DNA of 64,000 nucleotides from Rotaria sp. Silwood1 (Eukaryota > Rotifera > Eurotatoria > Philodinida > Philodinidae), in NCBI GenBank assembly GCA_905250075.1, contig CAJNOP010000499.1, positions 73,612-137,611 on the forward strand. Reading direction: 5' to 3'. Below, in pieces: positions 11,509 to 21,520 of the stretch (the first letter of the stretch is position 1; each line of letters begins with the position of its first letter). Position numbers and translations under genes: made by a program. The notes under the pieces were generated by a model. It was not told the origin of the DNA. It did not search any database and was given only the letters and a program-made list of their open reading frames with translations.

Positions 11509-12466
11509 ACTTGTTTAGGTATAACAAGTGATAATCGGACAAGACAAGCGCATGGTATTGCAATTTTCCTTAACCGACAAGCAAATAGAACATGGAAGAA
11601 CCTTGGGTCAACTTGGGAAGCAATTGATGAAAGAATTTTGACTATAAGACTTGAATGCAAATTTGTCAATATCACACTTATATGTATCTATTCGTCAGTT
11701 AATTCAAATGGGCAAAAGGTGATTATCAAGATCGTTGATGCCTTCTATACTAAACTGCAAAAGACAATTGACGATGTGCCGAAAGACAATATGATATTAG
11801 TAATGGGGGGTCCAATGCAAGGGTTGGCGCGCAACAGCATCAAACAGCACGAGACGTTGTAGGACCATACAGTGAATCACATTAACGAAAATGGAAAATG
11901 GCTAAGCTATTTTTTTCATTGAACAACCTCAATATATTGTAACGCCTTTGTCCGACATAAAAATATCCATAAAATTTCTTGAATGCATCTTGGTAACGAA
12001 AAATGGCACCTGTTTGATTACACATTAGTAAGCAGAAAAATTTTGATCAAGTGTAGACGATGTACGAATCCATCGTACAGCAGCTGTCGCAATCAGTACA
12101 GGTCATCATCTACTTCGAACTAAACTCAAGTTTCATTAAAGAAGCAGCATGAAGATAGTCAAGCAAAAGTATAATCAACTTGATAAGAGTAAAACTAGAA
12201 GATGAAGAACTTGTCAAAATATTTCAAAATGAACTGGCAAAAGGACCAGCTCAGTTCATCGCCTCAAATAAAAATACTAACAAAAAATACGCCAATTTCG
12301 CTCACTACGTCAAAAACGTAAGTGAAAAACTTTTCAGTAACAATAACATTGCCAAGAAGCAAAAAGAATGGATAACTGAAGAAATAGTTGAAGTCGTTGA
12401 CAAAAAAGAAAAAGCCTTCCTACAGTGGTACAACAATCGCCACATGAAATATGGATTCAAATAGCA
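11506..12466 (+). pseudogene. Non-LTR retrotransposon (LINE) endonuclease relic
   Basis: Fragments of an apurinic-type endonuclease/exonuclease/phosphatase domain. The first, about 11530-11860, has the block QAHGIAIFLNRQANRTW, then ICIYSSVN and DNMILVMGG where the catalytic GDxN would sit. Stops and frameshifts follow. Near 11990-12110 another frame shows GNEKWHLFDYTL and TGHHL-type remnants of the C-terminal catalytic motifs. From 12180 to 12464 an open stretch matches the linker between endonuclease and reverse transcriptase (KEWITEEIVEVVDKKEKAF). No reverse transcriptase follows. The start of the element is missing too. Clearly dead. Confidence 0.75.
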
Positions 12467-12496
12467 TAATTAATAACGTAGATTAAGAAATTTGAC

Positions 12497-12812
12497 GGTT
12501 GTGGCGTGTGAATGCAGTCGGATATGGTGATGGATGCTGGACGGCTTAACCCAGGTCGACGATTACGGACTTCGTATACGACTGTAATAGGCCGTATACG
12601 ACCTCCATACGATCGTTTACGGTCGTATTTTACCGTAATACATGGCTCAGTATTACGATCGTATATCGTCATGACCGTATACGCTGGGATACGAATGTTT
12701 ACGAAGAAATACGGAGTAAAACGATTACCGTATACGGACTGCGTATACGAAAATCGTAAACGACCGTGCTTGTTCGATCTGGGAAGAGGAGACCCACACT
12801 CTCATCCTCAAA
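12497..12812. repeat. Split inverted repeat with a CGTATACG-rich core
   Basis: A left arm (GTTGTGGCGTGTGAATGCAG, then ATATGGTGATGG) lies at 12497-12538. A right arm (GACCCACACTCTCATCC) lies at 12791-12807. Between them is a core of about 230 bp rich in CGTA and TACG steps. The palindrome CGTATACG occurs exactly at 12573, 12593, 12676, 12729 and 12742, with many one-mismatch relatives (CGTAATAC, TTACGGTCGTA). The core is far richer in CpG than its surroundings. What it is remains unknown: a satellite seed, a protein-binding array or a foreign insertion. Confidence 0.6.
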
Positions 12813-15658
12813 TTGAAATGTGATCTTGAATCACGTAATGGCATCAAGTAATGTAATGTGGACGGTAATAGAGATGTTGGCCGTAAAAAGCTCGAAAAGA
12901 AAAGCTTCCAAAAAAATATATTGATGTGGAAAATGATTGAATAGTGTTTTCTGAATTTTTGACTGACGATGGACATACTTTATTGTGTGAAATTACTCTA
13001 ATATTCTAACAGAAGTCAAGAAGTTAAAAAAGAAAGCTTTAAAGTGCCGTTATTTTTCGTTCACCAAATGTAAATAATCAACCGTCTAACTGTCACAAAG
13101 CACTTACAACACAATCATAATACTGTTCGTCAAGATGGTCCATGAGACATGTAATCGTGATCGCTTTTACTTGCTTTGTTATTTTTCTAAACTTGAATTA
13201 AATTGAATGTGCGTATATGGTGAATTGTAATTGACTTAGGTCTAGTAAAGAAAGAGTAACGGCAGCCATGAAAATAGAACTTTAGTGGCATAATAGTTCT
13301 TTATTAGGCTCTTTTAGTTAATCTATATCAAATAGTACTCATCACCATTACTACTGGTTACGAATCTAGACTAGTAAAATAATAACAAAAACCAACAACG
13401 AACTATAGGTACTTAGAATCACCATCTATTGGAGACATTGCTTTTTCAATATTTTACTGTTTCGATGTTTTTTACGTATACCAATAAAGATGAAAGATTC
13501 TTTTTCGCATAGCCTGTCAAAGAAAAGGTATTTTCACTCGCAACAGAAGTGATAGGGACTATCCATAAAGAATGTCAAGGTGAAAGGAGAAAAGAACATC
13601 ACAATACTGGGAAGCTCTCGACGAAAGGGAGGGGGAGGTCAATAGTTTCTCTATGTCCAGAGATTTCAGATGAATAGTTTCCTTTTTCTCAAAAAACTTT
13701 GGGTGAAATCTTGAAGCTTCATTTATTTTGACAAGTATCATTGAATAGAAAATGAACTGAATAAATCAGTTGAATATGAATGTAGTGTTGAAATAATTCA
13801 AGACTATATTGCATGGACAACTTACTATTTCCCACTTATTAATGTAGAGTGTATTAAAACAGAAGCGTCACTATAGGTTATATTTTTGTTTGTTATGACT
13901 CAAAATCACATTTTATTTTTTTTAATACTCATCACTATTTCTGGCACATTTATTGAATGAACTGCCATTTAATAAAAAGACATTGGCATATTTCAGCAAG
14001 CAAGCTCTTTCGCGAAAGTTCTTCTTTTATACTGGATGTATAGGAAGGCTAGAACATCAGTGAAACTAGACACACTCGAACGGACGTAGGAGAGGCGACG
14101 AAACCCTCGATTTACACCTAGATATTTTGGATGTAATGTACGTGATACACTCCTATGTAGACAAAATTCAGTTGGTTCTCACTGTAGAGTGCAATTTTAG
14201 TTCGATGATCACCTACTATCAATAATTGTATGAGAAAAGAACGGCGGAGAATCTCATCGAAATCGATCTCTCTTGATGCGCTTATTTAAAAAATGACTAG
14301 AGTAATCTCTTTTGATTGTATTTGATCGAAAAATCAATATTGGTCGATGGCTCTACGAAAAAGTCAATGATAATCAGTTATCATACGGAAAACATTTTGA
14401 AAGCCCACGAGATTATAAAAAAATCCCTATATTTACTCGATCAAAGTTATTTGAGAAATAAAGAATCGTAATAATTGATAAAGGGCTTAATCATTATCTA
14501 AGCGAACTTTATTTTCTAGGATTAGAACACAAACGGAACATAATAAATCAAAATTAAGTGATTGCCATTCTAATCAATTGAAACCGATTATATTTAAAAT
14601 TTTGACTCTGTATCGGATGTGACCTGCCATATGAATCAATTTCTTGAAGTCATAAAAAATGACCACAACCTAATTTTAGGTCTCATTTTTATATTGGACG
14701 AAACACAAGATATCTACGAAATCATGAAGCTTTTCGATATAATGTTGTTACTAGTGCATTTCACGAGAACATTTGAGTTTTTAAATCCAGTAGCGTCTCG
14801 ACAAGTAAACAGCTCGACATATCTTCGTGAGCGAGTCTTCAGCTTTGTGTTCGATCGATACTGATTGGTCAGAACATTCTATTTTTGACGCTCGACAAAA
14901 TAAATAACAGAATAAAATAAATACAAATAAATTGATATCATTGTACGCTCATCTGTTGCATTTATATGTACACAGACAGTTAGAATTTCCAGTTAGTGGT
15001 TTCGATTCTAATTATGAATTTAATGCAACAATAAATTAAATTCCATATAGATTAACAGGAAAATATAATCCCTATCCAATGGTATGTTACGTATTGTGAC
15101 GCTGAGTGATAAAGGAATGACTGTGGACGAGAAATGAACACAAAACTGAAGAAGATTAACAAAAAGAAAATTGGCAAAGACTGCAACCAGTATAGAAACT
15201 ACAAAAGACGAAAAGCACATCTAGGCGATTGATGAATGCAGAAAATATGTGAAATCAATATGTAGTCCAAGACGCATACTGTTTTGAGCTATTCTTATTT
15301 CTTCTAGTGCTGTATTGACAAACTTTTTCTATCTACCAATGATGGCGTGGGAACTGACAGTGTACGTTTTAGTGGCAACCTGTCTTGATTTTCTTGAACA
15401 CACATTGCCAAAGTTTCGACATTTTCACTTTTACCAATATTTCAACAACTATTTTGCTGCAAGCTTTTTGCATACTACACTTGCCCATCTGATGGTGCTA
15501 TACTTTCTTCATACACAATGTAAGCACGATGCAGGCACTAGCTTTGTGCTGATCAAATTAATGGGAAATTCGACACTTTGTTATTGAAATATCATACACT
15601 TGTGGAAGATTTATGCCGTAATCCGATATTGATTGATAGGATCACCGAAATGAACAGA
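12813..15658. other. Intergenic DNA, no supported gene
   Basis: Open frames at 14619-14864 and 15315-15587 show no recognisable domain. A short coding-like stretch (LVEDLCRNPILIDRITEMN, about 15590-15720) lies directly before the next gene, and its 3' part overlaps the TATA box and leader. Otherwise nothing seen. Confidence 0.35.
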
Positions 15659-15665
15659 TATAAAA
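15659..15665 (+). promoter_or_regulatory. TATA box of the phospholipase A2-like gene
   Basis: TATAAAA lies 50 bases before the ATG at 15715, which fits a short 5' leader. It is the clearest TATA box upstream of a plus-strand gene in the window. Confidence 0.5.
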
Positions 15666-15714
15666 TGCAATCGGAATTTATCATCTACTCTTCATTGTGG
15701 CACCACACACTTAA

Positions 15715-18700
15715 ATGGTAAAAATGATGCATTGTATTATTCTTCTATTTCTTGGCGCTCTGTTGTCGGTTACGAAGTGTGAACCGTCAAAAGATTTTGG
15801 TAGCATGATTTTTTATCTTACTAGTCGCCATCCAAGCGATTACAATCGCTATGGATGCTGGTAAGCGTGAAAAGTCGAAAATTTTTCCTTAAGTGACTAT
15901 TTATATTCAGGTGTAATACTGGTGCTTCAAAAGATACTCACAGCATAACTATTGACGAAACAGATTCTTGTTGTAAAATGCAACTGGAATGCTATGACAG
16001 GATACAAGGAATGAATGCATCCTTCATGACTGATTGGAAATATCGTGCGATTTATTATGACAATCAAGTTCAATGTGTTGACCTTGATGGAAGTTCAAAT
16101 CGCGATTTGTGTTTGTGTGATAAACGCGCTGCTGAATGTTTCAGAGGAGCGCTCTCCACATCCAGTTACAATAAAAAAGACATGAGTTTGTCATCAACTT
16201 GTCAACCAACAGGTTAGTAACAATTTGTATGTTTCGTGTCAAAAAAATTAAGATCCTTGAAAGAATGAGCCATGCTAGATGGATTAGTCTGAGTATTATT
16301 CAATTAGTTAATGGGAGAGTATTAGTGCTTTCAGTCCAAAGTTTATGAAAATGGGCTCAACTCTAATAACGAATCCTCATGGAAGATAGTCACTTGTAGA
16401 GCTAAATAGTTTCGATATTTTCTAGCTCCAACCCCAGCTCCAGTCATAGACTTATTAACCATCAAATAGCTATATGTTTAATCTGGAAGTTTTTCCAGAC
16501 AGAGGGATGTATTTTCAATGACGTTCAGTTAAATAGACTAGTTTTGAATCATACAAAAATTCGCGTTGAGCATGTTTAAAGTTACGAATAAGTTTTTACT
16601 TGAGATACTTCAAGACTAACACATCCGTACGTTGTAGACGGATGGGCCGAACGTTTTTGGACGCTATCTTTGTTCAATTATCGAGAATGTGAAATAAAGT
16701 GCTGTCGTCTTATGAACAACGAATCTCGCAATAATTCGAAAAAATCTTTTTCAAATTCCCTTGCTTGATTTCTTCCTGACTAAAAATTTATTCTCGTCCA
16801 TTTCTTTAAAAAATCGTAGAAAAGCCAAAGTTCAAATGGCAATTACCTCAAGTCTTCACTTTAAACCTTGTATGCATACGAATTTTTTTGTTTTTTTGAG
16901 ATTTGAGTTCTTTATATTCACTGTTGCAGTTTATTCTAACTCTTGCGTATTTGAGCCATAGTGTAATCATTCAAGGTCAAAGTTTTTACTAAGTAAAAAT
17001 TCTTTTGTCTATTCTGAACACCAAAATGGTAGGAAGGTCATTTTTAAAAAAAACGATTCTGAAGCAGTGTTGAGGTAAATAGTGAGAAAACTACAATCCT
17101 CTATCCTCCACAGGCGATGGCACACCGATGGTATAGTGTCATGATATTTTCCGAGCCATGATCTTATGGGTTTTTAGACGACATAGTTTTGGAATTTTTG
17201 CATCATCGAATGTCGTAAAAGAGATACTTTAGGTTTTTGATACACACATATTTAAGATCCCTGCAGCCAAAAAGTCGATTTCTCTCTTTTTCGTCCTGAG
17301 GTTGTATCAGTGTCTGGTGTGAGATGACGATAAAGAAGTGATAGCTACGTCGACATCACACTCACACTCACACCCCACACACCTCCTAATGGAATACATG
17401 AGACAGAAGAAACAAAACAAAAGAAAAAAAGATATCCAACAATAACTATTGAATAGCCCATTTTTCATTTTGACTTCTACTTGTGAGGGTAAAAATGCAG
17501 CATCGATTTCGCCTACAAATATTTCTATTTCTGTTGATAAGAATTCATTTCTGCTAGAATTTCTCTTAAGGATGAAAAAGTGATATGATCGATATCCCCT
17601 TAAGTCTTTTCAACTTCTGCTTATGAGGATAGAAATGGATGGTGGATTTCATCCTGCCGTGTGTTCGATTTCCCTGATGTGAATGGTCTGATATAAGTTA
17701 TGTTGTTTTTTAAAAACCGTTTTTGATTGCAAGGAAACTGTTTGCCGTTTTTAGGGATATTGTCTCGTCCTCGGTGGGAAGTGGGAGAAGGGGAGTGAGA
17801 ATCGAATTGCTTCGAACCAGAACCTCAAAATAGTTACCAAGCTCTCTGAGTTTAAGATCCAAGAAAAACACTTTATAGAAGAGCACAACAAAGTATTGCT
17901 ACATTGAAAGCTATATTCTTTTCTTTTATCGTTACAGTTACTGATACTAGTTTCCGCTGGGAACCAGCCGGAATTACAGTCGCCGGCACCACTGGAGTGG
18001 CGGGTGTTTCCCAAGACCTATTGAATCGTCCTTACACATTGGCATTCGATTCGACCAATGCGCTATATATCTGTGATCATTTTAATAGTCGAATTCAAAA
18101 ATGGATTCTGGGCGCTTCAAATGGTACCACTGTTGCTGGTCAATCAAATGGAGCACTTGGTTCTAGTGCTGCCCATTTATATCGTCCTGGCGGGATTGCC
18201 ATAGACTCGGATGGAAATGTACTCGTGGGTGATACCTATAATCATCGTGTTCAAATGTGGCAACAAGGCGCATCAACGGGTACCACGATAGCTGGAGCAA
18301 CAGGTATGGAAATTCAAGAGAACTTCTGAATATAATAGGCAGGTTAAATCCGTCTTAAGACGAAAGCTATTCCACGAAAGCTGGAAATGCCTTTGTGTTA
18401 CCATATTTTCTGCTTCGGCTTACGAACTGATATATTAGCAAAGAGAAACTGTGGATTGTATGATTTTCTTCAATATTGGCGAATGTTGGACTAATGCTAT
18501 TTTGAATAACACCCATATTGCTTCATTGATGTAAGGAAACATGAAGAAGAAAGACAGTATAGTTTACTAGAACAGAAGGATGATCGATCTTAACGAAAGA
18601 AAAAGAGTGATCATGTGGGATTGATATTATTTTAGGCGCGAAGATGCCTTTAATGATTGGTTACTATAATCAAAGCACTTTTTTATTCATAGCACTGCAA

Positions 18701-19624
18701 ATAGGTGTAATTTGGTAATCACATGCCACGAGAGGGTGGGGGTGTGAGTATGGTAAACAGAATAGCTACACCCATACGCAGACTCACACCCACACCCTTA
18801 TCTGTAGAACATGATGGTGACATGTTTTTACAAGGGCATCGCTTCGCATGAATGAAAGGCGAAACAACGTAACTTTTCTGTAAATGGAAAGCAGCGAAAA
18901 CAGCGACATGAGGCTTTACAGGGAAAAGAAGAAAGAGCACAAAACATGTGTTGGCTAAAAGTAGAATCAAATCAACCTCTAGATTACTTATACTTACCTT
19001 CAGACACCCCTCATGCTGTAAAACTTTCTGAACACCTACGGTGGTACATGTTTCTTCTAAGTCATAATTCAACCGATTATATTCACGTGATTTTATTCAG
19101 GTAGTTTTGGCTTGTCAAATGACCGACTGTATAATCCATTTGGTATTGCACGTGATCCAAGAACGGGTGCACTTTATATTGCTGATCGTGACAACCATCG
19201 TGTGATGAGCTATTTACCGGGCTCATCGTCAGGTACTGTTGTTGCTGGTGGCAATGGACCTGGTGTGAAGAATACGCAGCTGTACCTTCCTATTGCTGTT
19301 CGTTTTGATATGTCAACAGAAAGCCTTGTGATTCTCAACTTTGGAGCAAACAATATAGTGCGTTGGAAATTGGGAGAAAGTAATTGGACACATGTTGCTG
19401 GAAATATACACGGTGGCTGGGGAGTAACATCCATGCATCTCAACGCTCCTCACGATATGGTTCTTGATCATTGGGGCAACATTTATGTAGCAGATACCAA
19501 CAACCACCGTATACAATTTTTCAAAGCTGGAGAAACAAATGGAACAACTATTGCTGGTATTACGGGTGCAATCGGTAATGTTCCAACACAGCTTCATGTT
19601 CCACAACTCGTTCAAATATTATAA
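15715..19624 (+). CDS. Secreted PLA2-like domain joined to an NHL propeller (predicted fusion)
   Basis: Predicted exons 15715-15860, 15911-16212, 17938-18303 and 19101-19624, all with GT-AG borders and matching phases, giving 445 residues. Residues 1-22 are a signal peptide. Residues 46-127 are a phospholipase A2 fold: YGCWC, DSCC..., ECY and LCLCDKRAAECF. The catalytic His and its Asp partner are Gln73 and Leu74, so it should not hydrolyse lipid. From residue about 155 there are five NHL blades, each ending in a TTVAG-like tag (for example NGTTVAG and NGTTIAG). A sixth blade stops after QLHVPQL. Alternative: exon 2 ends at its own TAG (16215-16217), giving a 150-residue PLA2-like protein, and the propeller belongs to a separate gene whose first exon I cannot find. 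Introns 2 and 3 each hold a G-rich/C-rich inverted repeat. Confidence 0.55.
17308..17390. repeat. G-rich/C-rich inverted repeat in a long intron
   Basis: Left arm short (AGTGTCTGGTGTGAGATGA). Right arm long (CATCACACTCACACTCACAC then CCCACACACC). Lies within the predicted 1.7-kb intron of the PLA2/NHL gene. Confidence 0.6.
18732..18799. repeat. G-rich/C-rich inverted repeat in an intron
   Basis: Left arm GAGGGTGGGGGTGTGAGTAT, loop GGTAAACAGAATAGC, right arm TACACCCATACGCAGACTC then ACACCCACACCC. Sits in the 797-bp intron between propeller exons. Confidence 0.75.
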
Positions 19625-19704
19625 ACTTCATTAAGATCCTAATTCAAATGGATACATGAAGACTTCACTTACCAAGCTCGTAATATATGACCTGCTACTC
19701 ATAT

Positions 19705-19786
19705 GGGTTGGCCATAGACAAGGAACTCAATTTATACGTGTCAGACTCATTCAATCATCGAGTCCAAAAATTTTTGCGCTACTGAA
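19705..19786 (+). pseudogene. Detached sixth NHL blade
   Basis: GLAIDKELNLYVSDSFNHRV followed by QKFLRY and TGA is a normal last NHL blade, but it lies in a different frame 80 bases after the stop that ends the propeller. Either an unrecognised intron joins it or a frameshift has cut it off. Confidence 0.6.
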
Positions 19787-20562
19787 ATGAACTTGAGCTA
19801 GTGGTTCAGCAACAAAGAGCTTCGTAAGAATGCTAATTGAGAATATTTCTATTTCGTTTAATGTATGTATTACTGTTAAAATATGTTGCTGCTACTATCT
19901 TACTAAAGAAGAAATTGCAACTAATTGCTTTCATAAGCAAGATTCAATTAATATTTTTCAATATTTTGGTTATACTCATTCAGATAAGTTGTTCACGTTA
20001 CGAAACTGGATCAGAGCTTAAAAATTTCCTTCATACATCTTTGTGTAGAATTTGATGTACTGATCACGAATATGTGCTTTCAAATATGTAGGTAATACTG
20101 TATGCGAGAAAAATTGGCACGACTTCACAGATTTTGGAAATCGAAACAACAACTTTAATAAGCCGAAATCAAGGCTTTACTCATTGACCATTAGTGCATG
20201 CCAATTGCTATAGTACTCTCTAAAAAAACAGTATTCCAAAACACCCATACAAGGCTTCCGATATATCGTAAACTCAAAAAAATCAATCACAATAAAACTG
20301 CCAATACCGATCTCGAAAATCGATCACAAGTTTTTGAGATTCCAATCCTCTAGTTCTGAGTGAAAAACAAACCTAAAGCGATGAATAGTTCTTTAATTCA
20401 CATGCACAACTTATTACTTGCACGATGCTCATGCAAACTTCAGATGAAAGAGACGAAACTATTAGTTTTTATATATCGAAATGAGACTTACATTCACATG
20501 AATTCGTTGATGATCTAAAATGAAAACAAAACAAAACAAGCTATTGGTTTTTATATCCATCT
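19787..20562. other. Intergenic AT-rich DNA
   Basis: No gene or repeat recognised. Confidence 0.4.
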
Positions 20563-21411
20563 GGCCAAAATAAACGGAAAACTTTATTTTTTCGATTATT
20601 TCTTCCGAGCAACGTGGTTTGTGCTCGTATTTGTATCACTGATAGATAGTTAATTGCTTGACTTATCCTGAAACTTTCCAAGAAAAGTAAAAATATTTTT
20701 CATGCACTATGTGCTACTGAAACGATAATTTACTATTTTGGTTTTTTTCTGTGATTGTAGTCTCCATTTGGAATCTCTGGTTGTAATTAGTTAACCTGTG
20801 TATTTGACTACAGCATGAAAACATCTTTGACGGTCTTCAAATATCATATGGTCGTCGAATTACTAGTAACAACTGTCGTTAAACGAAAAAATATCGAATA
20901 TGGATTTCCTTTTATTTTCATTACATTTAAATTATCGTTTTTCTTATGAATGATTGTAGTGCTTGAATATTGCTGCCTATTGAGTTTTGATCGCAGTAAA
21001 AAAATGTCAGGCCACTTGGCTGTTCAGCAGAGATAAAGAGATCAAATGTTGCTTTTATTTATGCATCCTTTGAGTGCCATTTCGTCCTATAATTGACCAT
21101 ATGGTATACAAAGATCGTCAAAGATGTTTCCATTCTGTAATCAAGTATATATGTTAACTAATAACCACCAGAGATTTCAAATGAAGATTAAAATCACAGA
21201 AAAAAATAATAAAACAGTAAATTTTCGTTTCAGTGGCACATGAATGCATGACACATACTTTTAATTTTCTCGGAAATTTTCAACTCTGTAATCCTGAAAC
21301 CTTCAGGATAAGTCAAGCCATCAAACATCTATCAGTGATATAAATATGAGCACAAACGACGTTATTGGCAACAATTGATAGGAAAAATAAAGTGTTCCGT
21401 CTATTTTGGCC
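20563..21411. mobile_element. Fold-back element with arms of about 300 bp
   Basis: Left arm 20563-20854 and right arm 21095-21411 are inverted copies with scattered mismatches and small indels. The tips read GGCCAAAATAAACGGAA and, reversed, GGCCAAAATAGACGGAA. Shared inner blocks include ATCACTGATAGAT, GCTTGACTTATCCTGAA and ACATCTTTGACG. The 240-bp centre is unique and non-coding. No transposase and no clear target duplication were seen, so the class is open. Confidence 0.75.
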
Positions 21412-21430
21412 TGATAGGAAAATGAGACTT

Positions 21431-21520
21431 AGGATGTGTGGGTATGGGTGTAGGTGTTGTTGAAGAGAAAATTCTACTATCCTCATTCACACACCACAGC
21501 AACAGCAAAACACCCATAAC
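21431..21520. repeat. G-rich/C-rich inverted repeat
   Basis: Left arm AGGATGTGTGGGTATGGGTG then TAGGTGT, loop GAAGAGAAAATTC, right arm CCTCATTCACACACCAC then CACCCATAACC. It starts 20 bp after the fold-back element. Confidence 0.7.

Noticed and set aside
12512..12823. 103-codon frame and its antisense partner
   Set aside because: The CGTATACG block has no stops by composition; the peptide is a repetitive R/Y/T string.
17904..18329. Propeller exon read as its own gene starting with ATG at 17904
   Set aside because: The first 34 bases hold a branch/polypyrimidine tract and an acceptor, so the ATG lies in an intron.
18719..19615. Minus-strand frames across the propeller exons
   Set aside because: Antisense shadows of NHL coding sequence and of the inverted repeat.
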